NCBI RefSeq assembly: GCF_900100295.1
Contig: NZ_FNEV01000005.1
Location: 205,266-269,265, forward strand
Source: Salimicrobium halophilum
GTDB taxonomy: Bacteria > Bacillota > Bacilli > Bacillales > Halobacillaceae
DNA: 64,000 bases
Direction of reading: 5' to 3'
A program made the translations under genes and the position numbers. A model generated the notes under the pieces. The model ran no database searches, was not told the DNA's origin, and was given only the letters and a program-made list of their open reading frames with translations. This document shows positions 25,899 to 34,804 of the stretch, one piece after another. Each line of letters begins with the position of its first letter. Position 1 is the first letter of the stretch.

Positions 25899-27812
25899 AT
25901 GAATCTACCAGTGATAGGGAAAGTACCGTCTGATGTCGTCGTCGCCTGGATGGTGATGCTGATACTAGGGGCACTTACAATCATCTTTTTATCGAAAAAG
26001 AAAAAATGGTCACTTTTGTGGGAATACATGCGTACGACGCACCATCGGAAAATCGGAACGATGTACATTATGGCGGCAATCCTATTCTTCTTCCGGGGAG
26101 GGATGGACGCTCTGCTTATCCGGACACAGTTAGCAGTACCTCAGAACGATTTCTGGGTCTACCAGGGAGATAAGTACAATGAACTGTTCACCTTCCACGG
26201 TACCGTGATGATCTTCTTCGTCGCCATGCCGCTGTTGATCGGTCTTATGAACGTAGCCATCCCCCTTCAGATCGGAGCGAATGATTTGGCGTTCCCTTAC
26301 CTGAACGCTGTAAGTTTCTGGTTGTTTTTTGCAGGGGCGATGATTTTCAACATGTCCTTTTTCTTCAACGCTGCACCTAATGCAGGGTGGACAGCCTACG
26401 CTCCGTTATCGACGGATGCCTACACGGCCCAGGTGAACAACAATTACTACATATTCGGATTACAGGTGTCGGGGATGGGGACGATTCTGACGGCGATCAA
26501 CATGATTGTCACCATTTTTCGCCTACGTGCTCCAGGGATGAAGATGACGAGAATGCCTCTTTTTCCGTGGTCGACTCTCGTGACATCCGTGCTCATTCTC
26601 GTCGCCTTTCCGGTGTTGACGATTGCACTGACACTCCTGATGTTCGACCGCTATTACGGCACTCATTTCTTCATGTCCGAGATGGGGGATCCCGTCTACT
26701 GGCAGCATCTGTTCTGGATTTTCGGTCATCCGGAAGTATACATTCTCATCATTCCGGCGTTCGGTATCTTCTCGGATATCATTTCCCACTTCTCCAGACA
26801 GAAAGTATATGGTTATAAATCGATGGTCGGAGCTATCGTACTCATTGCCATGCTCGGTTTCATGGTGTGGGCACACCATATGTTCACGGTGGGACTCGGA
26901 GCGTTCGCTAACACTTTTTTTGCCATTACGACGATGATGATCGCTGTACCTACCGGAATCAAGGTGTTCAACTGGCTGTTTACGATGCGGCACGGTGCTA
27001 TACGGATGACGACCCCCATGCTCTTCTCACTCGGATTCATTCCGACGTTCGTCATGGGCGGGGTGACAGGAGTGATGCTAGCTGTAGCCGCTGCAGATTA
27101 TCAGTACCACGATACGTATTTCGTCGTTGCTCACTTCCATTACACGATGGTCGGGGGTACTGTCCTCGGGGCGTTCGCAGGAATCTATTACTGGTTCCCC
27201 AAGATGACTGGGAAAAAGCTCGATGACAGCCTTGGGAAATGGCATTTCTGGTTGTTTGCGACAGGCTTCCACCTGACGTTCCTTCCCCAACATTTCGCTG
27301 GATTGAATGGAATGCCGAGGCGTGTGTACACCTATCTGCCGGAGGACGGCGTGGCTATTTATAACGGAGTCAGTACGGCAGGTGCTTTCCTTATGGGGAT
27401 CAGTATGCTGTTTCTGCTCTACAATCTGTATAAGACCGCGAAGTCGAAGGAGAAGGCAGCGGCTGATGCGTGGCTCGGGGACGGTCGGACGCTCGAATGG
27501 ACGGTCGCTTCTCCTGCGCCGGAGCACCCTTTTGAACAAGTCCCTTATGTAAAAAGCGTCGATCCCTTCTGGTTTCATAAACGTCGCATACAGAATATGC
27601 CTATGGGAGCGAATCCACGTCCATCCCCGGTATCTGTGAAGACGATCCAACCGCTTCTGTTCGTATTGACCATAAGTATGATGAGCATCGCATTCATCTA
27701 TCATTGGATATGGGTTGAAATCATTTTCGGACTGCTCGTGTTGATGTTTTTCCTCCTTCGTACTCTGACGGATGAGAGGGAAAGCGTCTATAGGAAGGAG
27801 GGGGAAGCATGA
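25899..27812 (+). CDS. ctaD: Cytochrome c oxidase subunit I
   Basis: The catalytic heme-copper subunit, 637 residues with about 13-14 membrane segments. Heme and CuB ligands are visible in TFHGTVMIFF near residue 107, FWIFGHPEVYILIIPAFGI near 272-290, WAHHMFTVG and VAHFHYTMVGG near 410-420. The EVYI glutamate of the D proton channel is present. AAGGGAGG stands before ATG 25899. The stop overlaps the ATG of subunit III. It follows ctaC by 16 bases, so the three form one complex and one operon. Confidence 0.96.
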   Translation: MNLPVIGKVPSDVVVAWMVMLILGALTIIFLSKKKKWSLLWEYMRTTHHRKIGTMYIMAAILFFFRGGMDALLIRTQLAVPQNDFWVYQGDKYNELFTFHGTVMIFFVAMPLLIGLMNVAIPLQIGANDLAFPYLNAVSFWLFFAGAMIFNMSFFFNAAPNAGWTAYAPLSTDAYTAQVNNNYYIFGLQVSGMGTILTAINMIVTIFRLRAPGMKMTRMPLFPWSTLVTSVLILVAFPVLTIALTLLMFDRYYGTHFFMSEMGDPVYWQHLFWIFGHPEVYILIIPAFGIFSDIISHFSRQKVYGYKSMVGAIVLIAMLGFMVWAHHMFTVGLGAFANTFFAITTMMIAVPTGIKVFNWLFTMRHGAIRMTTPMLFSLGFIPTFVMGGVTGVMLAVAAADYQYHDTYFVVAHFHYTMVGGTVLGAFAGIYYWFPKMTGKKLDDSLGKWHFWLFATGFHLTFLPQHFAGLNGMPRRVYTYLPEDGVAIYNGVSTAGAFLMGISMLFLLYNLYKTAKSKEKAAADAWLGDGRTLEWTVASPAPEHPFEQVPYVKSVDPFWFHKRRIQNMPMGANPRPSPVSVKTIQPLLFVLTISMMSIAFIYHWIWVEIIFGLLVLMFFLLRTLTDERESVYRKEGEA

Positions 27813-28384
27813 CGGCAGTCACACAGGAACTGTTCAAAGATAAACGTATGGGGTTTTTCCTTTATCTCGGGGTGGAAGCGGTCATGTTCCTCACTCTCTT
27901 CGCTACCTATATCATTTTCACTCCCCCTGATACAGGAGCACGTCCGGAAGAAGTGTTCAAAGCCAAAGAAGTTCTTAAAACATCTGCGGCCCTGCTTCCG
28001 TCGAGTTTGACGCTTTTGCTGGCGGAAAGGGGGCTGGTTAAAGGGAAGCGGTCGTGGGTGTGGGGCGGTCTTGTACTTACATTTCTGCTCGGATCCACTT
28101 TCCTGGCTCTCGAGATAAACGAATTCTACAGGTACGCTGCCCACGAGGGGTATGTATTATCAATGAATAATTACCTTGCATCCTTTTACGTCCTGGTCGG
28201 TCTGCACGCTTCTCACGTCGCATTCGGATTGATGTGGATGGTGATATTGATGTTCCGGTTGTCATTCTCGAAATTACGCGATTACTTTATCGAAAAGCAT
28301 AAAATTTTCAATTATTACTGGCATTTCGTAGATATCATCTGGGTGTTGATCGTCCTGATCGTCTACCTGCCATACATCATCTGA
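27809..28384 (+). CDS. ctaE: Cytochrome c oxidase subunit III
   Basis: A 191-residue membrane subunit of the short five-segment type. It shows RMGFFLYLGVEAVMFLTLFATYI, the SFYVLVGLHASHVAFGLMWM block and HFVDIIWVLIVLIVYLPY at the end. ATGA overlap with ctaD shows coupled translation. No subunit IV gene (ctaF) follows. Instead a non-respiratory gene begins 16 bases later. Confidence 0.93.
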   Translation: MTAVTQELFKDKRMGFFLYLGVEAVMFLTLFATYIIFTPPDTGARPEEVFKAKEVLKTSAALLPSSLTLLLAERGLVKGKRSWVWGGLVLTFLLGSTFLALEINEFYRYAAHEGYVLSMNNYLASFYVLVGLHASHVAFGLMWMVILMFRLSFSKLRDYFIEKHKIFNYYWHFVDIIWVLIVLIVYLPYII

Positions 28385-28400
28385 AGGAGGAGAAAATACA

Positions 28401-29969
28401 GTGCAGACCATTTTGTTAAGTATTCTTGTCGCTTTTGTAAGTATTATTGTCCTGATCCCATCCCTCATTGCTTTAAGGCTTTATTTCCATGATAAAAAAC
28501 AGGAAGAACACGCGATACTGAGGAATTACCCTGTTCTCGGAAAAGCGAGGTACATCATTGAAAAGATGGGACCTGAATTGCGTCAGTATCTATATAATAG
28601 CGAAAACGAAGGAAAGCCGTTCAACCGTCGCCAGTTCGTGTTCGTCAACAAAGCGGGGAAATATAACACCCGGATGATCGGTTATGGGTCTCAGAGGGAT
28701 TTCGAAGAAGGGGGTTATTATCTGAAGAACGCGCTCTTCCCGACGCTCGAGAGTGAAATGAAGATGGTACAGGAGCCGAAGATCGAAACGAAAACCTATC
28801 AGGTGGACAAGGAGAGATTGTTCGATCGCAAAGAGCATAATGAAACAAAGGAAATCGAGCCTTACTATCTTTCAGAAGACAATGAAATCGTCCTGGGAGA
28901 GAATACGGTGGATCAGCCTTTCAGAATCAAAGGGCTGATCGGTCAGTCAGGCATGAGCTTCGGTTCTCTCGGCGATCGAGCCATCACTACACTGTCGAAA
29001 GGGCTTGGCATGGCAGGGGGGACCTGGATGAATACGGGAGAAGGAAGCTTGTCTCCTTACCACTTGAAAGGAAATACGGATATCATTATGCAAATCGGCC
29101 CCGGACTTTTCGGAGTGCGGACCAAAGATGGAGAATTTTCCTGGGAAGAATTCAGAAAGCAAGCGGATCATGTTCAGGTGAAGGCGTTCGAACTGAAACT
29201 CGGACAGGGTGCGAAAACCCGCGGTGGTCACGTCGACGCAAGCAAAGTGACAGAAGAGATTGCCGAAATCCGGAATGTCGAACCGCATCAGGATATCGAT
29301 AGTCCGAATCGTTTTCATGAATTCAACGATGTCCATGGAATGATGGATTTCATTGATCGGCTGCGGGAAGCTGGTGGGAAGCCGGTCGGAATCAAAATTG
29401 TCATCGGTAACGAAGAAGATACGGAAGGGATGATCCGTACGATGAGTGACATCGGGAATGTCCCTGATTTCATAACCGTGGACGGGGGAGAAGGGGGGAC
29501 AGGCGCGTCATATTATGAACTGGCTGATTCTGTAGGCTTACCTGCATTCTCCGCGCTTCCTTTCGTCGACGATTTGTTGAAAGAATACGGGATTCGCGAT
29601 CAGACGCACGTCATCGCCTCTGGAAAGCTCCTTACACCGGATAAAATTGCGATGGCACTTTGCTTAGGCGCGGATATGGTGAACATTGCCCGTGGGTTCA
29701 TGATTTCTACCGGTTGTATCATGTCTCAGGTCTGTCATACCAACAACTGTCCGGTCGGCGTAGCTACGACGGATCCTGAGCTTCAGAAGGCGCTTGAAAT
29801 CGAAGAGAAGAAATACCGTGTCTGCAATTATCTCATCACGCTGCGCCAGGGGTTGTTTACAGTAGCAGCGGCAGCGGGTATTGATAGTCCCACGAAGTTT
29901 TCAAGAGAACATATTCATTATCAGGAAGCTTTCGGGAAAGTGGAGAATGACCCTGTCCAACACAGGTGA
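28401..29969 (+). CDS. FMN-binding glutamate synthase-like protein
   Basis: A 522-residue protein similar to the synthase domain of glutamate synthase and to B. subtilis YerD. One N-terminal membrane segment (about 5-25) anchors it. The FMN/TIM-barrel domain shows SGMSFGSLGDRAITTLSKG near 190 and ITVDGGEGGTGASYYELAD near 360. A cysteine group STGCIMSQVCHTNNCPVG near 435 matches the 3Fe-4S site of GltS. The glutaminase domain is absent, so the true electron donor and substrate are unknown. The GTG start has GAAGGAGG ahead. It is 16 bases from ctaE and looks co-transcribed. Confidence 0.88.
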   Translation: MQTILLSILVAFVSIIVLIPSLIALRLYFHDKKQEEHAILRNYPVLGKARYIIEKMGPELRQYLYNSENEGKPFNRRQFVFVNKAGKYNTRMIGYGSQRDFEEGGYYLKNALFPTLESEMKMVQEPKIETKTYQVDKERLFDRKEHNETKEIEPYYLSEDNEIVLGENTVDQPFRIKGLIGQSGMSFGSLGDRAITTLSKGLGMAGGTWMNTGEGSLSPYHLKGNTDIIMQIGPGLFGVRTKDGEFSWEEFRKQADHVQVKAFELKLGQGAKTRGGHVDASKVTEEIAEIRNVEPHQDIDSPNRFHEFNDVHGMMDFIDRLREAGGKPVGIKIVIGNEEDTEGMIRTMSDIGNVPDFITVDGGEGGTGASYYELADSVGLPAFSALPFVDDLLKEYGIRDQTHVIASGKLLTPDKIAMALCLGADMVNIARGFMISTGCIMSQVCHTNNCPVGVATTDPELQKALEIEEKKYRVCNYLITLRQGLFTVAAAAGIDSPTKFSREHIHYQEAFGKVENDPVQHR

Positions 29970-29996
29970 CCGAATGCTTCCGGGGAGGAGGGACTA

Positions 29997-30698
29997 ATGT
30001 ATTTTTCAAACAAAAAATTCACAGAACTGAACACCGGGAGGAAATCACTACTCTATGCGGCGCTGCTCTTTGTCTTGGTAGGCGTAGCGATGTCCATCTG
30101 GATAACGCTTGCTATCACTCCGAAAGATAAACTCGCTATCGATGAAGCGGCTTTCGATGTGGTAAGGGCCATCCACGTGCCGGTGGTGGCGGCTATATTC
30201 AAGGGGATATCGAAACTCGGATCTGTGCCGGTGCTTGCTACGGCGTCTGTACTGATCGCTATTTATTTTCTGTTTTTATCTTCATTCAGTCGTTGGCTGG
30301 CGCTTTATTTCGCTATAGCGATGGGAGGCGTAAGCGGCATCACCAAATTGGCGAAATCTCTGACCAGTCGGGATCGCCCGGAATTTCTCGGAGGCTACGA
30401 CGGGGCGACATCCAGCTACCCGAGCGGCCATGCCTCAGGAGCTGTCGTCTTTTATGGGTTTCTGATTTACATCCTCGGCGCTCAGGCGATTGGGCGTAAA
30501 TGGAAATGGATGATCAACACCTTGCTCGTACTCATCGTTTTAGGCATAAGCTTCAGCCGTGTATATCTCGGCGTCCACTATTTCACAGATATCGTAAGCG
30601 GCATTTTCCTCGGGTGTCTTTGGTTGTTGCTGTGTATCATCGGCGTGGAAGTCACTCTTCGGCGCAAAGCGAAAAAGGAAAAGGAGGAAGCGGCATGA
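29997..30698 (+). CDS. PAP2-family membrane phosphatase
   Basis: A 233-residue membrane phosphatase with the three acid phosphatase motifs: KSLTSRDRPEF near 113, SYPSGHASGAVVF near 138 and SRVYLGVHYFTDIVSG near 187. Five to six membrane segments are visible. Relatives remove phosphate from undecaprenyl diphosphate, phosphatidic acid or phosphatidylglycerol phosphate. The substrate here is not known. It overlaps the next gene by ATGA, which suggests a link to lipid chemistry with the fatty acid peroxygenase. Confidence 0.9.
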   Translation: MYFSNKKFTELNTGRKSLLYAALLFVLVGVAMSIWITLAITPKDKLAIDEAAFDVVRAIHVPVVAAIFKGISKLGSVPVLATASVLIAIYFLFLSSFSRWLALYFAIAMGGVSGITKLAKSLTSRDRPEFLGGYDGATSSYPSGHASGAVVFYGFLIYILGAQAIGRKWKWMINTLLVLIVLGISFSRVYLGVHYFTDIVSGIFLGCLWLLLCIIGVEVTLRRKAKKEKEEAA

Positions 30699-31954
30699 CA
30701 AATGACGATTCACTGCCAAAGGACAAAGGATTCGATCGCTCTCTTCAAATGTTGAAGGAGGGGTATACCTTCATAAGGAACAGAGAAAACAAATACCACT
30801 CTCCGGTATTCGAAACGAAGCTGCTTGGAGAGAAAACGTATTGTATGGTTGGTGAAGAAGCTGCAAAGGTATTTTACGATAACGGTAAATTCCGTCGTCA
30901 GGATGCAGCACCGAAAGCTGTAGAAAAAACATTATTCGGTGAAGGCGGCGTTCAGGGGCTAGATGGAGAAGATCACCGTCAGCGGAAGGAAATGTTCATG
31001 TCTCTCATGACGAAAGATAGTCTCGATGATATTCAGTCAATCACAACGGGGGTATGGAAGAAGTACGTAAATCGCTGGAAGGACAGGGAGAAAGTGACGC
31101 TTTATGACGAATCGAAAAAAATGATGGCTGAAACTGCACTTACCTGGGCCGGTATTCCATTTGAAGAAAAGGATGTGGATGAATGGGCGAAAGAGTTGAG
31201 CGATTTGTTCGAAAAAGCTGCAGATGTAAGTATCTCTCATTTCCTGTCTCGTCGCTCTCGTAGCAAAGCAGAAGCCTGGATAGAAGAACTGGTGGATGAA
31301 ATCAGAAAAGGAGAAAGGAAAGTCAGGGAAACTACTCCTCTTTTCAAAGTCAGTTTTCACAAGGATAAAAACGGTGAACTGCTTGAATTGCATACAGCTG
31401 CAGTCGAGATTCTTAATCTCATTCGTCCCATTACGGCCGTTTCTGTTTACATCACGTTTCTCGGTCTTGCCCTTCATGACTTCCCCGTAGCAGCGGAAGA
31501 GGTGAAGGAAGGAGGCGAAGAGGAACGGAAAAGGTTCATCCAGGAAGTACGTAGGTATTATCCATTCTTTCCATTCGTCATTGCCCGTGTTGATAAGGAT
31601 TTCACGTACCATGGCGCTTCTTTTGAAGAAGGTACCCTGACGCTTCTTGACCTTTACGGTACTAATCACCACCCGGATAGTTGGAGCAAGCCGGATAGCT
31701 TTCAACCTGACCGTTTCCATAACTGGTTCGGGAGCCCTTTCGACTTCATTCCTCAGGGAGGAGGAGATCATGAAAAGGGGCACCGCTGTGCCGGAGAGTG
31801 GATTACGCTCCGGATACTTAATGAAAGCCTTCGCGTACTGACAGATTCTATAACCTATCATTTACCTGAGCAGAATTTGAAGTATGAGCTGAATGATATT
31901 CCCAGCCTGCCGAAAAGTGGAATTGAACTCGAATATGTGAAGAAGAAAGGATAA
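30695..31954 (+). CDS. Fatty acid peroxygenase, cytochrome P450 CYP152 family
   Basis: Uses hydrogen peroxide to hydroxylate long-chain fatty acids at the alpha or beta carbon. The 419-residue protein has the heme ligand in GHRCAGEW at C365. It also has the CYP152 arginine-proline pair R244-P245, which holds the fatty acid carboxylate in place of the usual acid-alcohol pair. In CYP152A1 (BS-beta) these are C363 and R242-P243. The GGGDHEKGH loop before the heme cysteine is also typical. ATG 30695 overlaps the PAP2 stop codon. A terminator follows, so this is the last gene of the unit that begins with ctaC. Confidence 0.93.
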   Translation: MTNDDSLPKDKGFDRSLQMLKEGYTFIRNRENKYHSPVFETKLLGEKTYCMVGEEAAKVFYDNGKFRRQDAAPKAVEKTLFGEGGVQGLDGEDHRQRKEMFMSLMTKDSLDDIQSITTGVWKKYVNRWKDREKVTLYDESKKMMAETALTWAGIPFEEKDVDEWAKELSDLFEKAADVSISHFLSRRSRSKAEAWIEELVDEIRKGERKVRETTPLFKVSFHKDKNGELLELHTAAVEILNLIRPITAVSVYITFLGLALHDFPVAAEEVKEGGEEERKRFIQEVRRYYPFFPFVIARVDKDFTYHGASFEEGTLTLLDLYGTNHHPDSWSKPDSFQPDRFHNWFGSPFDFIPQGGGDHEKGHRCAGEWITLRILNESLRVLTDSITYHLPEQNLKYELNDIPSLPKSGIELEYVKKKG

Positions 31955-31959
31955 GGACT

Positions 31960-31994
31960 AAAACCGGTCCGCTATGAAAACGGACTGGTTTTTT
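31960..31994 (+). terminator. Intrinsic terminator of the oxidase-P450 operon
   Basis: AAACCGGTCCG and CGGACTGGTTT pair with one G-T pair. TTTT follows. Confidence 0.88.
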
Positions 31995-32017
31995 CCTATT
32001 TTCAAGGAGGGAAGATA

Positions 32018-32920
32018 GTGAAATCAAAAGGGAAAATCATCGCTTCCGTAACGGGAGTACTAGTACTTATCATAATCGTTTGGGGATTGATCGAGCCATA
32101 TCAAATGGAAGTTGAAGAAGAAAAGGCGGTCGTAGCTGACCTTCCGTCTTCCCTCGAAGGAAAAGAAATCATCGCTATCGGAGATTTTCAGGTAGGCATG
32201 TGGATGGATAACTCATCGAAAATCCCTGATATCGTCAATGAAATCATTTCCCGCTCCCCTGCGGCGGTCGTACTGCTAGGAGATTACGTCTATCATTCGG
32301 TCAATGATCACCAGAAGGAGATGGAGAAAGTGGCCTCGTGGATTGAACCGCTGACAGAACAGGATTTCCCTGTATATGCCGTGCGAGGGAACCATGACTA
32401 CAATATGAGTGGTACGAAGAAAGAGCCGGATTATGAGATAGCCGAACGGGTAGAGCGGGATCTGACAGAGGTTGGAGTAGAAGTTCTGCACAACGAGTCG
32501 GCGAAACTCAAGGGAGAGGACTTTCACGTCGTAGGCATCGGCGCTCGTTGGCCCGGAGAAGATGACATCGAACAGGCTTACGAAGATGTGGGGGAAGAGG
32601 AAGGACGATTCGTTTTTATGCATAACCCGGAAACCTTCGACGATATACCTGAAAATCAGGCTCCTGTCGCTGTAGCGGGTCATACGCACGGCGGGCAGAT
32701 CAGAATCCCCTTCACCCCTCACTGGTCCTGGAAGAATCTATTATCGGGCGGAGCACACGTAGACGGATGGATAGAAGAATCCTACGGGGAAGAGGAGAAT
32801 CGTCTGTACGTCAACCGTGGCATAGGTTTAAGCATCGCACCGATTCGGCTGAATAATTTTCCGGAGATTACATCGTTCGAGCTGACAGCGAAGGAGGCTA
32901 AGAATGACGTCGAGGGATAG
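32018..32920 (+). CDS. Membrane-anchored metallophosphoesterase
   Basis: A 300-residue calcineurin-type phosphoesterase behind one N-terminal membrane segment (about 8-24). The metal-binding motifs are GDFQVGMW, LLGDYVYHS, RGNHDYN and VAGHTHGGQI. This set is close to YkuE/YpbG-type enzymes, some of which act on phosphodiesters or lipids outside the membrane. The GTG start has AAGGAGGG seven bases upstream. It overlaps the next gene by 17 bases. Confidence 0.85.
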   Translation: MKSKGKIIASVTGVLVLIIIVWGLIEPYQMEVEEEKAVVADLPSSLEGKEIIAIGDFQVGMWMDNSSKIPDIVNEIISRSPAAVVLLGDYVYHSVNDHQKEMEKVASWIEPLTEQDFPVYAVRGNHDYNMSGTKKEPDYEIAERVERDLTEVGVEVLHNESAKLKGEDFHVVGIGARWPGEDDIEQAYEDVGEEEGRFVFMHNPETFDDIPENQAPVAVAGHTHGGQIRIPFTPHWSWKNLLSGGAHVDGWIEESYGEEENRLYVNRGIGLSIAPIRLNNFPEITSFELTAKEAKNDVEG

Positions 32921-33992
32921 AGTGAGAAATCTCTGGTACGACAAACCGGCATTCCCTTACACTGTCTGGGCGCTCGCCGGCGTGGCGATTATCTATCTTC
33001 TTGGTAGAATGGATGTTTTCCAACCATTTTTGACAGCTTTCTGGACGCTGTTCTACCCGGTGTTGATCACCGGATTTCTCTTCTACCTTCTGCGTCCTCT
33101 TACCCGAGGGCTTAGTAGAAAAACGGGAATTCCGTTATCTGTTTCCGTTCTTCTTGTATTCACCGTAGTCGGGGGTATAATGTACGGAGGCATCCGTCTG
33201 ATCATTTCGAGATTCAATAACGGCATAGGAAGTATTTCACAGCTTCCAGATAAAATGAAAAGTATGAGCGATCAGCTGGAGGAGAAGCTGAATAGCAGCA
33301 GCTTCGCCAGCGGCTTCGAATTCGAAATTTCGAAGTACTATAATAGTCTCAGCCAGCAGATCACCGGCCATTTTGGACAGATTTTTTCTACCGTCACGGA
33401 AGCAGCTACTACTCTTTTCGTGATACCGATAATCTTGTTCTTCTTTTTGAAAGATGGAAGGAAGATGATTCCCTATGTGATGAGGCTCGTACCGGAGAAG
33501 AAAAAAGAGGGGACAATCGACGTGATGCGTAAAATGGATCGTACTATCAGCGCCTACATCACCGGTCAGGCGATTGTTGCCTTCGTAGATGGGACGCTCA
33601 TGTATATCGCCTACCTGATCATCGGCCTCGAGTACTCCCTGCTACTCGGCGTTTTCCTCATGTGCATGTCCATCGTTCCTTTTTTTGGACCATTAATCGG
33701 TGTGGTGCCTGCGGTGATCATCGGGTTCATGAACGGACCTTTCGTTGCCGCACAGGTTCTTATAGCTTTATTGATTGTGCAACAGCTGGAAGGGAACCTC
33801 GTCGCTCCTTATGTACTGGGGAATCGTCTGGACGTTCATCCGGTAACTATCATCTTTCTTCTTCTTGTAGCTATGCCTTTAGCAGGATTCATCGGCATGG
33901 TGGTCGCTGTTCCGGTCTACGCGCTTATCAAAACGCTTACGAAAGAAGTCATGGAACAGAAGAGAACAGAGGGAGCGTTGGATTCTTCGTAA
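32904..33992 (+). CDS. AI-2E family transporter (PerM/YdbI-type membrane protein)
   Basis: A 362-residue membrane protein with about eight membrane segments and the family blocks GQAIVAFVDGTLMYIAYLIIGLEYSLLLGV and PFFGPLIGVVPAVIIGF. It also has VQQLEGNLVAPYVLGNRLDVHP. Members have been linked to autoinducer export, sodium-proton exchange or stress tolerance, and the substrate cannot be chosen from sequence. It begins inside the phosphoesterase gene and ends at a terminator. Confidence 0.88.
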   Translation: MTSRDRVRNLWYDKPAFPYTVWALAGVAIIYLLGRMDVFQPFLTAFWTLFYPVLITGFLFYLLRPLTRGLSRKTGIPLSVSVLLVFTVVGGIMYGGIRLIISRFNNGIGSISQLPDKMKSMSDQLEEKLNSSSFASGFEFEISKYYNSLSQQITGHFGQIFSTVTEAATTLFVIPIILFFFLKDGRKMIPYVMRLVPEKKKEGTIDVMRKMDRTISAYITGQAIVAFVDGTLMYIAYLIIGLEYSLLLGVFLMCMSIVPFFGPLIGVVPAVIIGFMNGPFVAAQVLIALLIVQQLEGNLVAPYVLGNRLDVHPVTIIFLLLVAMPLAGFIGMVVAVPVYALIKTLTKEVMEQKRTEGALDSS

Positions 33993-33996
33993 AAAA

Positions 33997-34044
33997 GAAA
34001 TGCATGAACCGGGGACTTTATCTCCGCGTTCATGCGTTTCTTTG
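33997..34044. terminator. Bidirectional terminator
   Basis: GAAATGCATGAAC (33997-34009) pairs with GTTCATGCGTTTC (34028-34040). T runs follow in both directions, serving the permease gene and the convergent small gene at 34046-34225. Confidence 0.82.
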
Positions 34045-34045
34045 T

Positions 34046-34225
34046 TCACGTTTTCTTCCAATAAGCTGCTTCGTGATCGGAAGGGGAAGGAGGGAAAGGA
34101 TCTCCTTGAGCCATTTCGATAATGGCATGATCTCCGCTCAGATATCCATTTACCAGACCGTCTATTTTATAGGTGCCTGGAATGGGAGCCGTTTCCCCTG
34201 TTTTGTACCGTGTTTCATTACTCAT
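34046..34225 (-). CDS. Small YjzC-like protein
   Basis: A 59-residue protein with the pattern of the small Bacillus YjzC group: MSNETRYKTGETAPIPGTY at the start, a middle with GLVNG and a GD-FPP turn, and an end AAYWKKT. AAAAAGGAGG lies seven bases before the ATG. An upstream in-frame ATG without a ribosome site would add 21 residues and is not favoured. The function of the group is unknown. Confidence 0.75.
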   Translation of the reverse strand: MSNETRYKTGETAPIPGTYKIDGLVNGYLSGDHAIIEMAQGDPFPPSPSDHEAAYWKKT

Positions 34226-34346
34226 GTATACGTTCCTCCTTTTTTTATGTACTGATATATATTCCATGAAAAGGAAAAACAAAAACATAATAAAGAAAAA
34301 TGTAACTTAAATGTAATATTATACAAAGGTTTGGAAGAATGTAACT

Positions 34347-34365
34347 AATCTCACAACGTGAGATT
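34347..34365. other. Short perfect hairpin in the spacer between two small minus-strand genes
   Basis: AATCTCAC and GTGAGATT are separated by three bases. No T run follows in either direction, so it may be an operator rather than a terminator. Confidence 0.35.
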
Positions 34366-34375
34366 CCGATTATTA

Positions 34376-34413
34376 AATAAAAAACAGCGTCGCCATGAAT
34401 GAGGGAGACGCTG
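34376..34413 (-). terminator. Intrinsic terminator of small basic protein 2
   Basis: On the minus strand CAGCGTC and GACGCTG pair around a 15-base loop, followed by TTTT and an AT-rich tail. Confidence 0.75.
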
Positions 34414-34427
34414 ATGGGACCTTCAAA

Positions 34428-34574
34428 TTATTTTTTCTTGCTTTGTTTGTTGAACAGTTTACCGCTTTTCGTCTTCGATTTATTGTCTGATTTCTGTGTC
34501 TCCGCATTTTGTGCGACACTCTTCTTGAAATCCTCTTCCATAAGTTCGCGGCCTTTTGTGAATAATAAAGTCAT
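34428..34574 (-). CDS. Small basic protein, member 2 of a three-copy family
   Basis: A 48-residue protein starting MTLLFTKGRELMEEDFKK and ending KSGKLFNKQSKKK. It is a paralogue of the proteins at 21635-21787 and 47079-47222. AGAGGAGG precedes the ATG by nine bases. The middle third is polar and variable (glutamine, asparagine, lysine), while both ends are conserved. A sigma-B-like promoter lies at 34652-34678. Function unknown. Confidence 0.8.
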   Translation of the reverse strand: MTLLFTKGRELMEEDFKKSVAQNAETQKSDNKSKTKSGKLFNKQSKKK

Positions 34575-34651
34575 GATGATGAACCTCCTCTTTAATATTT
34601 CTGTGAATAGGAAACTCACCAGCCGGGAGAGCATCCTTTCTTAGAGACAGG

Positions 34652-34678
34652 TTTTCCTCATGATTTGTGATATAAAAC
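34652..34678 (-). promoter_or_regulatory. Sigma-B-like promoter of small basic protein 2
   Basis: On the minus strand GTTTTA, a 15-base spacer, and GGAAAA. The spacer length is identical to those of the other two family members. Confidence 0.5.
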
Positions 34679-34710
34679 ATAGGATTCTAAAAAATTTATG
34701 GAAAAAAACA

Positions 34711-34767
34711 AATAATTTAAAAGACTAATCAAAGAAAGGAAAAAGAGCCTTACCTATGATTAGTCTT
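34711..34767 (-). terminator. Probable terminator of the RsbR-like gene
   Basis: AAGACTAATC (plus-strand 34721-34730) and GATTAGTCTT (34758-34767) pair over ten positions with a 27-base loop. On the minus strand TTTAAATTATT follows. Confidence 0.6.
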
Positions 34768-34804
34768 CTCCGTTCTGAATTTCTGAAAAGAGTGATTCCG
34801 AGTT

